Assembly: GCF_042100115.1 (NCBI RefSeq)
Contig: NC_091278.1
Span: 434,001 to 498,000, forward strand
DNA from: Alternaria dauci
Lineage: Eukaryota; Ascomycota; Dothideomycetes; Pleosporales; Pleosporaceae
DNA length: 64,000 nt
Reading direction: 5' to 3'
Position numbers and translations under genes: made by a program. The notes below the pieces were generated by a model that worked only from the letters and a program-made list of their open reading frames with translations, had not been told where the DNA came from and did no database searches. Below, in pieces: positions 1 through 10,400 of this stretch; position 1 is the stretch's first letter; each line of letters begins with the position of its first letter.

Positions 1-437
1 GTCTCGCGGACATCAGAGCCCAGGAATCCGCTAGTTGATGAGTCTGCAGTGTATCATGTTCGGATACTGGAATCTTTGTTTGCGGTCTAATCCGGGACTA
101 TATCTCAGAACGAGTCGGTGCTCAGGTCCACCGCGCTTAGACATTGATAGTCGTTCCGCGGTTACAATGAGTGGGTTTTGGACAACCTTCGTGGTCATCA
201 AAAAAAGGTACGCTTGGACATCACATTATACAGCCCTAGCTCCGGTCCGACACGCCCATCCGCCAATTTTCGACCGATGGACTAACTTGGACAATGCAGG
301 CGCAGTAGTTGAAGGCCATATCGAAGCAGTATATATACTGACCTCCATGTGATTGATAGTGAGAGCAAGAGCCACCAACACTCGACTCATCCTATACATT
401 TCATCCTACACAACTTACTCTATCCACAACTTCCAAT
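1..437. other. Upstream intergenic DNA at window edge
   Basis: No gene is supported here. A TATATA run at 332-337 lies about 100 bases before the start codon of the monooxygenase gene at 438 and could be its TATA element. An open frame at 35-352 begins at a TTG codon and encodes nothing I recognise, so I left it out. Confidence 0.5.
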
Positions 438-1932
438 ATGCCAGAAGTTCCGCATACGCAGATGGAGAGAGAGGCACCTACTGGCATTGAAGTCCTTGTC
501 GTAGGTGGTGGCATCGGTGGTCTTACCTTTGCGATCGAGGCCCACCGCAAAGGCCACAATGTTCGAGTGATTGAACGAAACTCTGCAGGGCAGGGCAGGG
601 CGCTGGTCAGTACCTTGACGGCGGAGAGACAGAATAGATGCTGATCTTGGAAAATAGGTGAAATCATCATGATAACCAGCTCGGCGTTACTGACGCCACG
701 GAAATGGCCGGGATTCATGGAGCGAGCCAGAGAATTGTCTGGATCGCCTGAATTTGACATGCGCAAGTTCGATGGCACTTTTCTCAAGCATGAAGTTGTC
801 GGTCCAGAGGGCAACATGGCGCTCAACGTCTACCGCAAAGCATTGCACCATCTTCTTACCTCCTATACCTTGGAGCAAGGTATTTCGATTACCTTTGACA
901 CAAAAGTAGTAGGATTCTTCGAGACCGACAAAGAGGCTGGTGTCCTTCTCGAAGGCGGCGACCGCTTGACAGCTGACTTGGTTGTCGCAGCCGACGGAGT
1001 TGGCTCAAAGTCGCGTGACATAATGGAGGGCGACATACCAGCCCCCATAAGCTCAGGCTTTGTTATGTACCGCTGCACCTACCCAGCTGCGCTCGTGTCA
1101 AAAAACCCTATTGTTGCCAAGGAGTTGTTTGACAAGGAAAGAGGTGGGTTTATGTACGTGGGTCCTGGAGCACATATTGTAATCCATCAGTCGAGAGGTG
1201 ACTTCTGCTATTTATTGACAACCAAGGATGAGGAAAGCGATGCTATTGAGAGCTGGTCAAAAGTAACAACTACCGACAAGGCTCTGGAGGCTGTCAAAGA
1301 CTGGGACCCCCTAGTGACTGAAGTCATCAAGGCCTCGCCAAACAACCAATGTCTCGATTGGAAGTTGATGTGGCGCGACCCGCAGCCGCAGTGGACATCT
1401 AAAGGAGGCCGCGTCATCCAGCTGGGAGATGCCGCCCACCCTTTTTTGCCTACCTCTGCCAGCGGCGGTACCATGGCCATGGAAGACGGGTATTCTTTGG
1501 CGGCCTGTCTGTGCATTGGCGGCAAAGAGAACGTTCCACTCGCAACTAAGTTCCATAACAAGCTGAGGTAAGTTACAGCTATGCTCATGCGCGACGCCAG
1601 CTAACACATTATTGGTTAGATTTGAACGCGTTTCCTGCGCCCAGAAATCCGGGTTCAAAAACCGTGAAGTCTTCCACGACCCCAATTGGAAAGATCCGAA
1701 AAAAACCATGAAAAAAGGCTCGAAGATGGTGGCAGACTGGCTGATTAATCATGACCCCAAACAGTACGCTCATGATAACTACCACAAAGCTGCGGAGCAT
1801 TTACTTACTGGCGCTCCGTTCGAGAATTACAACATCCCACCGGGATACAAGTACAAGCCGTGGACTGTGCGGGAGCTGTTGGCGGCTTCAGACCGCGGCG
1901 AGACGGTGGAGGACGAGGGCGATTGGATGTAG
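438..1932 (+). CDS. FAD-dependent monooxygenase (salicylate hydroxylase-like, PHBH fold)
   Basis: Three exons are inferred: 438-609, 658-1567 and 1620-1932, giving 464 residues. The introns are 48 and 52 bp; the second has a GTAAGT donor and a GCTAAC branch point. The N-terminus carries the dinucleotide-binding GGGIGG motif at residues 23-28. A DG motif sits at about 170 (AADGVGS) and the FAD-ribityl motif GDAAHPFLP at about 314-322. These three motifs in this order define the aromatic-ring hydroxylase class that uses NAD(P)H and O2 to hydroxylate phenolic or polyketide substrates. The length is normal for the fungal family. The substrate cannot be read from sequence. No signal peptide is seen, so it is probably cytosolic. 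No polyketide synthase or transporter lies next to it, so a place in a biosynthetic cluster is not supported by the visible side. Confidence 0.88.
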
Positions 1933-2756
1933 AGAGGGAATGTCCTCTTCTTGGGGCAGTCTTTTGTTTTGGGCTTCACATAGAATCAGCAAAACTTTGC
2001 CTATTTGTACTAAGAGCTGAATTATTGAATCTTGCTATGACGGTTGCCTCAAAGTCGCGCATGTTGGTCAACTCCCATTTCTCTTGCACACAATTGCAAA
2101 TGACACCACTAATGCCTTGTATTCCTTAAAATCTGCCAGTCTCCTTTCAAGCACAGTGACGGTCGTCAGTCCGCCGACTCGCTCAATTCTGAGGGTGGAG
2201 ATAATGCTGGCGGAATCCATATCAATCCAGATCGGTCCTACACTGCATGATGCTTTAGTGGCTGATGGTTACGTTCTGCCTCGCTCTTTCTGCCCGTTGT
2301 TGTTTTCCCAATCTCGCCGCATCGACGTCAGCTCTGCAACAACGAATTGAGTAATGGCACTTACCGCTTTTGGAAGGTCGAAACGCCATTGGTTCGGTTC
2401 GAAGCGGCATGTCTAGGGCACGTGCAAACAAGCAATAGTCATGTATCATTCGGCCCTTATACGTATGTGCGCTTTTCTGAAGAGAGTACTCCGAGGCGCG
2501 AGAACTTCACTTGAATATGACCACTCGGCCCATGTGTCAAAGAAGGTGATTCCTTCAGCAGGCATTGTGCCTGCTTGCCTGCTTGTTAGTAGTCAACACG
2601 GATCACAATTGATGTCTTCGCATAGGACAACAACCTGGAAGAAAGGAGACCTGAACTCGTACAACGGAACTTGAGTAGAGCATGAGAAGCGTATAAATAT
2701 CGCCATTGTGCCGGAGACGAATAATCATCCCATCTCCATCATTCATAGTTGTAAAC
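1933..2756. other. Intergenic region with lipase promoter
   Basis: There is no gene in this 0.8 kb. It holds the 3' flank of the monooxygenase and the promoter of the lipase. A short inverted repeat (GCAGGCA, 3-base loop, TGCCTGC) is near 2560-2580. Confidence 0.5.
2692..2700 (+). promoter_or_regulatory. TATA box of the lipase gene
   Basis: The sequence TATAAATAT lies about 60 bases upstream of the ATG at 2757, a usual spacing for a fungal TATA element with a short 5' leader. Confidence 0.6.
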
Positions 2757-4148
2757 ATGAAATCCCACGTCCTTCTAGGCATACTACTGCCCTCGATTGT
2801 CACTGCAACGCAGGTCGCCAACTTCAACGTATCGGCCAGCGTGGCTGCAGACTATGACTGCAAAGACACCTGCTACAAAGCCTTCAGTGCCGGTCTTGCC
2901 ATCGATGCCGCAGCCTATGGTTCTCTGTACGACGACAATTTTTATGCAACGGCAAAAAACTTCTCCAGCTCGGCGCCCGGTGACATCCTGAAGTTCCAGC
3001 CAGTCAACCCTGGGGAGCTCTCCAGCAGCGTTCCCAAAGGCACAACCGCCTATCGACTCCAATACACTTCGGTCGACCTTTTTGGCCGTACAGTGCCAGT
3101 CACTGCTTTCATCGCCTTCCCATATGCTAACCGGACGAATGGTCACCTTTTCCGGACAGTCGCATGGGCGCACGGCACATCGGGCGTCTTCAAGGGCTGT
3201 GCACCTTCTGTAATGCCTAGCCTCTACGAATACGGAAGTTGGTCGTACCTCATCGAAAGAGGATACGCAGTCGTTGCGACTGACTACGCCGGCTTAGGCA
3301 ACAACTACACTGGTCACCCATATGTCGCGTTGTCCGCCCACGCGAATGACGTTTTCTATTCGGTGGTTGCTGCTCGAAAGCTGTTCAGCGGATCCTTGAC
3401 AACCGAATGGATGAGTGTGGGCCACTCTCAGGGTGGAGGTACCGTTTGGTCGCTCGCCGAAAGCCCCTTGGTGCAGAACAGCTCAGACCTCGCCGGCAAA
3501 TACATCGGAACAGTCGCACAGGCTCCCGGAGCCTTCATGGGCAAGACCGCACTAGCAGCTGTGGAAACAGCACAGGACTCGAGTTCTGACGTGGGCTCAT
3601 CTCGTGGCGTGCTCGGCGAACTCGGATGGGCAGTGATTGGTGTCCAAAACATATATCCTAACGAGACTTTCGACTGGATCGACCCTACCTTCAGGAAGCG
3701 CTTGGGGCTTGCACGGAGAGCGCAGGCTTGCTACGTTTCCATGGAATCCATTGCAACCGACCTCACTATCGACCAGGTCCTAGATTTCTCGAATGAAGAA
3801 ACGGCCCGACAGGTACAACGGATCATCGCACTCATCGACAGGCTGTCGGCTGTTGGGCTGAAGAAAAGCCATCAGCCAGTTCTTATCGTGCAAGGCCTCG
3901 AAGATGTATCGGTGTTACCTCAGGTGGTAGATACGGCATACAACACGACCTGTCACATGGGGAGCGAGGTTCATTTGCAACTGTATCCTGGGCTCGACCA
4001 CGATCCTGTGATTGCCGCTGCAGCCCCTTCTTTCCTCCAGTGGATGGATGATCGTTTTGATGGCCTTAAAACAAGGAATGCATGCTCCAGAGAGACTGTC
4101 AAGCCTTTTGACGCTGTCAACATGTATGCGCCGGCAGACGAGGATTGA
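2757..4148 (+). CDS. Secreted lipase, LIP / CALA-type alpha/beta hydrolase
   Basis: Single-exon gene, 463 residues from the ATG at 2757. That start gives a clean signal peptide (a hydrophobic stretch ending near residue 18); the longer frame from 2706 adds 17 polar and hydrophobic residues with no ATG. The nucleophile elbow GHSQGGG places Ser224 at the catalytic position. Asp383 (in GLEDVSV) and His415 (in GLDHDP) fit the rest of the triad. The AHGT motif and the overall length match the fungal secretory lipase family (Candida lipases, C. antarctica lipase A), which cleave triacylglycerols outside the cell. Several NxS/T sequons suggest N-glycosylation. The TATA box is close by and the gene has no introns. 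The acyl specificity is unknown. Confidence 0.88.
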   Translation: MKSHVLLGILLPSIVTATQVANFNVSASVAADYDCKDTCYKAFSAGLAIDAAAYGSLYDDNFYATAKNFSSSAPGDILKFQPVNPGELSSSVPKGTTAYRLQYTSVDLFGRTVPVTAFIAFPYANRTNGHLFRTVAWAHGTSGVFKGCAPSVMPSLYEYGSWSYLIERGYAVVATDYAGLGNNYTGHPYVALSAHANDVFYSVVAARKLFSGSLTTEWMSVGHSQGGGTVWSLAESPLVQNSSDLAGKYIGTVAQAPGAFMGKTALAAVETAQDSSSDVGSSRGVLGELGWAVIGVQNIYPNETFDWIDPTFRKRLGLARRAQACYVSMESIATDLTIDQVLDFSNEETARQVQRIIALIDRLSAVGLKKSHQPVLIVQGLEDVSVLPQVVDTAYNTTCHMGSEVHLQLYPGLDHDPVIAAAAPSFLQWMDDRFDGLKTRNACSRETVKPFDAVNMYAPADED

Positions 4149-4734
4149 CGGAAATAACACCACTGGCTAGCCCTACGGAAGCATGTCCGTTGAGAATATC
4201 CGGTGGGACCTAGTTTTAGAGTTTCAGGGGTTTGTGCTCATTATGAGTCATGTTGACGGTGTAGACCTATGCCAATCATTAGCATCTTTGCTCTTTAATC
4301 GTTGTTCATAGTTGTTAGAAATTAATAATATATTCAAAGTTTATCATAGTCTTAGTAAAAGTACGTGACTTACTTGACTGCGTTACTCGCTCGTGACCTC
4401 CAGGGCTACCTAATACCTAACTTACTGCCCTTAGTACTCCAATGCCTATGCTCTGAGCAGCGTGCATAGTTTGTCCATGAAATGGCATTGGATTCGGTAG
4501 GCGAAAACATCATCCCGAGGTCTGATAATTGTTCCATTGGAGATGCCGTCCATGCATAGTTACGGTGCGTGGGGTTGGAGTACGGAGAAGCTGTACAACA
4601 CGCTGTCAATACAGTGTTTATGCTGTGAACCCTGGTTTGGAAAGCCCGAACATCGGTGATTGGAGATGTGATTCAAGATCTGAGATTTTCTCCATGATCC
4701 TGAGTATATTATTCAATTATTATATATTTCTTTC
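4149..4734. other. Intergenic, AT-rich, leading into the 5S gene
   Basis: There is no coding signal. An AT-rich patch lies at about 4310-4340. A TATA-like run (TATTATATATT) at about 4717-4727 sits some 10-20 bases before the 5S transcript and may be its upstream promoter element, as reported for 5S genes of other ascomycetes. Confidence 0.4.
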
Positions 4735-4853
4735 ACATACGACCATAGGACACTGAAAATTAGGCTTCCCGTCCGCTCAGCCATATACAAGCAGTGTACC
4801 GGCGGATTAGTAGTTAGGTGGGTGACCACTAGCGAATCCCCGCTGTTGTATGT
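4735..4853 (+). rRNA. 5S rRNA: 5S ribosomal RNA gene (dispersed copy)
   Basis: The 119-base segment starts with ACATACGAC and ends with GTTGTATGT, which pair to form helix I with one G-U wobble. Inside it, ACACTG pairs with CAGTGT (helix II, with GG/CC and a bulged A beyond). The conserved loop CCCGTCCGCTCA is present. So is the TFIIIA-type internal control region around GATTAGTAGTTAGGTGGGTG, and TAGGTGG pairs with CCACTA to form the helix IV/V hairpin. The length is exactly that of fungal 5S rRNA. Two T5 runs follow at once (4853-4863) and serve as the RNA polymerase III terminator. In filamentous ascomycetes 5S genes are dispersed singly rather than placed in the rDNA unit, which fits. All main stems close, so this looks like a functional copy and not a pseudogene. 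Confidence 0.93.
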
Positions 4854-4863
4854 TTTTGTTTTT
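4853..4863 (+). terminator. Pol III terminator of the 5S gene
   Basis: Two runs of five T split by one G (TTTTTGTTTTT) directly follow the 3' end of the 5S rRNA. Confidence 0.8.
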
Positions 4864-5377
4864 GCTCCCGATCAAAGTGAGCTAAAAGGAGCTTTTTGGT
4901 TCGCCTTTTGCTTTCATCTTTGCCTCGTAGTAGTACTTCATTGATAGACTTCGAAGAAGAGGTTGCACTGGCAGCAAATCACTGGTGGCGAGGACTGGTT
5001 GAGTTTTGCGGCTGAATTTCTTTTTCGTAGTTTTCTACGATACATGTACACTGAGACCGCGATAGTTCCCGACGGTAAGCTCGAGGGACTTATTTGCATC
5101 GCTCGTCTGGGTGCATGGCAGCAGCCTGCAGCAAATATAGCAGAAGTGAGAGGATGCGAAGCGATGCGTGGTCAAGCTCTCTGTGGCCATTATCGAGCTG
5201 GGCGTACGCTCGGGTGACATGCCGTTGACGTGAAGCCGTGGGTAATCAGACTTTTGTTGTAATGCCTATTTTCGCCACTGGTATGCCGCCGTCGGGCCGC
5301 TAGCCTGTGCTGCAAGAGCAACTGGGTTGGCCTGGAAGATGGTATAGCTATTCATAGAGTAGCCTGTGGCATGTCCT
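4864..5377. other. Intergenic between 5S gene and PYM 3' end
   Basis: I see nothing coding in these 0.5 kb. Short frames lack family features. The region includes the 3' flank of the minus-strand PYM gene. Confidence 0.4.
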
Positions 5378-6004
5378 TCAAGTCTCTCCCTTCTTTTCCC
5401 CCTGGGCGTCAAAGCCGAGGCTTTCCAACTGACGTATCAACTCGTTGATTTTGATGACCTTCTCGAACTGCTCTGGGAGTAGCTTGTCGCCCTTGTCTTT
5501 CTTATCCTTCAGCTCGCGCGCCTGTCTTAGCTTCTTGGTAAGCTTCTTCGCTTCCTTCTCTTTCTCAACCTCGGGGTCGACCACCTTGTCCGCCTCAGGC
5601 TTCACATTTTCCTTTGCCTTGACCTCCACCGGCGCTTCCTTTTCCTTTCTGTCTGTAGAGGCCCCTTTGACCTCGCCTGTGCCATCATCCGCAGCGGCTG
5701 CAGCCTTTTTCCTAGCTTCCCTCCGTTTGGCATTCTTATTGGCAGCAGGACTCGATGTGCTAGGGTTCTCTTCCTTCTTTACCGACTCTGCACCCGGCAC
5801 TCCTGCCTTGCCTCTGTTGCGGAAACCCTCGGCGGTGCGGTTCTTGTAAAGTTCAACATCCTCTGGTGGGCGGTAGCCTGGGCGAACGCGAATCTCTTTG
5901 CGCAGAGAGCCGTCGGGGCGGACGGATGCGGGAATATGGCGTTCGCCGGTAGCAGACGTGGTGATGCCGGCTTTGGAGATTGCAGGAGTTTCTACAGAAG
6001 GCAT
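5378..6004 (-). CDS. PYM: PYM homologue, partner of Y14 and Mago (exon-junction complex)
   Basis: Single-exon minus-strand gene of 208 residues. The N-terminal block at residues 21-55 (GERHIPASVRPDGSLRKE, then VRPGYRPPEDVELYKNR) is the Mago/Y14-binding PYM signature. In animals PYM binds the Mago-Y14 dimer and ribosomes and strips exon-junction complexes from translated mRNA. The middle is highly charged Lys/Glu/Ala, low complexity and probably disordered. The C-terminus (about 155-203) is a Lys-rich predicted coiled coil ending in IRQLESLGFD. The length matches fungal and animal PYM. Its start codon lies 362 bases from the oppositely oriented QCR9 start, so both use the same intergenic promoter. 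Saccharomyces lacks this system, in keeping with an intron-rich filamentous fungus. Confidence 0.9.
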   Translation of the reverse strand: MPSVETPAISKAGITTSATGERHIPASVRPDGSLRKEIRVRPGYRPPEDVELYKNRTAEGFRNRGKAGVPGAESVKKEENPSTSSPAANKNAKRREARKKAAAAADDGTGEVKGASTDRKEKEAPVEVKAKENVKPEADKVVDPEVEKEKEAKKLTKKLRQARELKDKKDKGDKLLPEQFEKVIKINELIRQLESLGFDAQGEKKGET

Positions 6005-6366
6005 TGTGCCGGTTGCGCTTGCCGTGAAGCGGGTCGAGGGTAGGATGCGCCGCAGGAGGTTGGGCGGCCGCGACAGGCCAGATCGAACCGGTCGATATAG
6101 TGAGGCCTCGGCGAATCGTTGCAGGCGTCGTTCGATGAAGGGGAGAAGTTGTCGTCCCAGGTTGTCGAGGATGAAGTAAATGCCGTGGTGGGGTTGGAGG
6201 TAAAGTTCACGTCAAAGCGGAAGGCACGACGCACCAATTAGCGCAGCGCAAATCCCCGTGACGCGAGAGCTTCAATCTTGTCGGCGAACCTCAGCCTTTG
6301 ACACCGTCAGCGAAGCACCATCACACCACTCTCCACAGTCCACCCAGCCCTCTCGACACGCTCAAA
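6005..6366. promoter_or_regulatory. Shared divergent promoter, PYM / QCR9
   Basis: 362 bases separate the two divergent start codons. No TATA box is evident. The sequence next to QCR9 is pyrimidine-rich, like a housekeeping promoter. Confidence 0.5.
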
Positions 6367-6777
6367 ATGTCTGGCGTAAGTGAATTGACCCGACGACACA
6401 CGTAAATGTGCGCTAACGACTCTCCGCAGATGCTCGGCAACATCTACAAGCAAGTCCCTCCTCGCGCATACGCTTTGATCCGACGAGACTAACCATCGGT
6501 TGCAGCGCGGTCCTCCGCAGCAACACTACCATGTTGTTCGCCGTCTTTGGCTCCGCCTTCGGTCTGCAACTGTAAGCCACAGCATCCGGAGGGGAAAGGA
6601 GGGGAGCTGACAGCAGCACAGCGCATTCGACACAGGCTCCGAGAAGATCTGGGACAGCATCAACCGCGGCGTATGTCAGGCTGCTGCAGTGAACGTGGCA
6701 TTCGCTAACATGCATCACAGCGTCAATGGAAGGACATCAAGCAGCGATACATGGAGGCCGCCGAGGACGACGAGTAG
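6367..6777 (+). CDS. QCR9: Cytochrome bc1 complex subunit 9 (7.3 kDa)
   Basis: Five small exons join to a 66-residue protein: 6367-6375, 6430-6449, 6506-6571, 6622-6670 and 6721-6777 (201 nt in all, phases consistent). The product begins MSGMLGNIYNAVLRSN, has one membrane span at about residues 16-34 (TTMLFAVFGSAFGLQL) and continues AFDTGSEKIWDSINRGRQWKDIKQRYM with an acidic tail EAAEDDE. This matches QCR9/UQCR10, the small single-span subunit of complex III in the inner mitochondrial membrane. The second intron (6450-6505) must use a GCAAGT donor: only this keeps frame and yields the conserved NIYNAVL. Introns 1, 3 and 4 have GTAAGT, GTAAGC and GTATGT donors. No other reading of the region gives a protein. 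The gene is easily missed because no exon exceeds 66 nt. Confidence 0.92.
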
Positions 6778-7490
6778 CATCTCAGCCATACCACAGTTCG
6801 AACATGAAATAGACTCTTCTTTGCGGTTCTTTGGAGCGGACACTGTACATTGTGGTGTATACTACAGCATGCGAAATACCAAGGCGACATGTTGACCTTT
6901 CTCTATACATGGACTTCTGTGATGAGAGCCTTAGCAGTCGCGTGTCTGATGCAACAGCTTTTGTCGCAAAGAGCAAATCAATCGGCTGTCAAGGTGATCG
7001 TGTTACTGGGTTTGATGGTGAGCCAGAAGCCGACATGTCTTTTGAGCAGACAAAGGACATGCCACTCATGGCCCACTCGGGGTGGAGGTCATTAGGTATA
7101 GACAACAAGATATTGGGGCAAACCCGCAAGCACATGCCCGGCTTTGTTACGATTGGCCCATGCGATTGCTCCGTGAATGTGTTAGGCGACGTATGCGGGT
7201 AAGCTCCTTGGTAGAAGCGATTGTGAGGCCCGACTGCGAGCGGCTTGGTGGCGTCGCGCATGCCTGGCTCGGGGGTCCGCGCTGCTTCACCAGCAATGAC
7301 ATAGCGCGAATCTGCTCCTCTCTCTCTCCACTACCACGCATCTCCTGGCTCCGCACAAACACACGACTCTCACTTTGGTGGCTGGCCCACGCAACTGCTA
7401 GCAACCAACCATCGTGCTCTTGAAATCACTCTTGTTCATCTCCCCGCTCGCCGTCCTCCACCCCCACCATCCCGCCGCGAAAGCTGCACC
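6778..7490. other. Intergenic, promoter and leader of UBR1
   Basis: There is no gene. The last 150 bases before 7491 are pyrimidine-rich and probably form the UBR1 transcription start and 5' leader. Short open frames here have no recognisable products. Confidence 0.45.
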
Positions 7491-10400
7491 ATGTATATGT
7501 CGTTGCACGAGCAGGAACTATGTCGACATCTGCGCGAACTACCACGACGACACAACTACCGATTCGAGCCTGCTGCTGACCGGGAGCTACGCGAGATTCT
7601 CTTCCGTTCCCTCGCTGGCCGCGACGACTTCTTGCCCTACTTCTTCCCTAATGGACTGCCGACGGACGAGGATAAGCCGTGGAGCTTGCGCGACGCCCAG
7701 GGTGCCGTAGAGGGTGCAGAATACACCGCAGCGGCAAGAGGGAAGCCCTGTGGACACATATTCAAGAATGGCGAGGCTACATATCGGTGTAAAACTTGCA
7801 GCGCGGACGACACTTGCGTGTTATGTGCCCGCTGCTTCGATGCCTCTGATCACGAGGGACACCAAGTCTTCGTCAGCGTGTCGCCGGGCAACTCTGGCTG
7901 CTGCGACTGTGGAGACGACGAGGCCTGGATACGGCCCGTTCACTGCAACATACACTCGATAGACCCAGAGCGCGAGTCCAAGGCGGCAGGCAAGGCGAGG
8001 CAAGCCTCCATGCTGCCGGACGAACTCGTGGAAACCATCCGCACCACCATCGCCCGAACGCTCGACTACCTCATCGACGTCTTCTCCTGCTCACCCGAAC
8101 AACTGCGCCTAATCAAGACCGAAGAGTCTATCCGCCAAGACGAGCGCAATTCGCGCCTTACTTCTCGGTGGTACGAGGCGGGAGACGAGTCGGAGGAGTG
8201 CGATGAGTTTTGTCTCGTACTGTGGAATGATGAGAAACACACGGTCAACGACGTCCGCGATCAGGTCGCTCGCGCATGCAAACAAAAACTTGCCTTTGGC
8301 CTGGCAAAGGCCTACGAAATCAACGACGTGGGGCGCAGCGCGATTGTTTACCGGACGGACCTGAACGACCTCCTCCGCATGGCCAAGATCATCGAGGAGA
8401 TAAAGCTCACGGTTACCATTCGATCCGCGAGGGATACTTTCCGAGAGCAGATGGGCGGTGCACTCATTGAGTGGATACAGGACATCGCAGGCTGCAGCGT
8501 TGGAGAGGACAACCAGATACTCCGCCGTACCGTTTGTGAGGAACTCCTAAAGCCATGGCGTGTTGGTAGTGAGGCGTCAAATCAAGGCATTGGCAAGAAC
8601 GGTCTCGACGACCACGAGATGGAGGACAAGGAAGCTGAGATGGACGGATTCTTCAATGGCATGCTCTTACAGCGACGAGCTCGTATTATAAGAGTCCAGC
8701 GACAGCGAACCACCGACACCAACGATGATACGACAGCCTCGGATGATGACGACGATGACGAGGGCGGACCTGCAGCCGAAACCCAAGATGATATGGACAT
8801 CGACGAGGTTGGCGCTCACGACAACGATGGTGACGTGGAGATGGGGGCGTACGAAAGCGCGGACGAGGCGCTCGAAGTGTCTGAAGCGACCATGGCAGGC
8901 TACCCTGCCCCTCCACCACCACCGCCAGCACCTCAACATCTACAACGGGGTCGACTTGAACAGAGTGTTACACCGGCCGAATCAGATAGTGAGCCTATGG
9001 TTGGCGCGCCGTCTCTCAGCCATGTCGAGCCGATGCTGCCAGTGCCCGAGACACCCCACACTCGGTCCTTACCATTGCGGCCAGCACGGCCAGCCAGATA
9101 CTGGTTAGAGAAGCCTGAGAGCTACGGTAAGAAGCCTGGAACCCCACCCCATGAAGATCTTTGGCAACGTCTGAGGCTCGACCACTTGATATTGTATGAT
9201 TTGCGTATGTGGAAGCAGCTGCGTATCGGTATACGCGATGTCTTCATCAGTACCGTGGTCACAATCCCCGAGTTCAAGCGGCTCTTGGGCCTACGGTTTG
9301 CCGGCGTCTACACTGCTCTGGCACAACTCTACCTCATTGCCGATCGTGAGCCTGATCACTCCATCATCAACCTCTCTCTGCAGATGTTGACGACTCCATC
9401 AATCACGTCCGAGGTCGTTGAACGTGGCAACTTTCTGACCAACCTTATGGCTATTCTCTACACCTTCTTGACCACCCGCCAGGTGGGCTATCCTTCAAAT
9501 GTCGACCCAAAAGCAACACTAGCCTTCGAGCAAGGAGCTGTGACTAATCGTCGAATGTATCACTTCTTCCTCGATATGAAGTACCTACTCGGCTCCGAAT
9601 TTGTTCAGGAGAGGATTCGCGAAGAGCCACGCTATCTGCTACAGTTCCTAGACCTCGTAAAGCTTCATCAAGGTATCTGTCCTAATGTTCGTCAAGTAGG
9701 AGAGCATCTCGAATTTGAGTCCGAGGCCTGGATTAGTGCTTCTCTAATTACCCGAGAGATCAACAAGCTGTGTAGACACTTTGCAGAGTCCTTCGCCTGG
9801 AGGCGCGACGAGGATCCAACAAACATCCAACGCGCTATACGTGCAGCCGCCAGGGTAGCCATCGTTAATTCCCTAGGCGCTGAACGCCGACGTTTTGACC
9901 AAACCGAACTCAAAGAAGAGACCAAGTTCAAGACGTCGCCTGTCCTTGAATTTGATGCCGAAAGCTCTTCCTTTTTTGGTCCATCCTACAAGATTGTCGA
10001 TTATGTTGTTGCGACACAGCCAATGAGCTTCCATCACGCCCTCCATTACACGCTGTCTTGGCTTATCGATCGAGCACGAAGCATGGATCGAGAGGATATC
10101 AAGCGGTTACTCTTGTTCTCTCCCAGCGAACTACAAACGGATCATGCTCTATCCATTCCTGTGCATCAACCCGAAGATTATTTGTTGGCGTTGTTCGACT
10201 TTCCGCTCCGAGTCTGCTCATGGCTAGCTCAGATGCGTGCAGGCATTTGGGTCCGGAACGGCATTACTCTACGACACCAGATGACACAGTATCGCAGTGT
10301 GTCGCAAAGAGACGTTTCGCACCAGCGAGACATTTTCCTCTTACAGTCCGCTCTCGTGTTATGCAACCCATCAGTCTTCCTGGCATCAATGATTGACCGA

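Noticed and set aside
438..4148. Secondary-metabolite cluster around the monooxygenase and lipase
   Set aside because: No polyketide synthase, peptide synthetase, terpene cyclase, cluster regulator or transporter is present; the neighbours are housekeeping genes.
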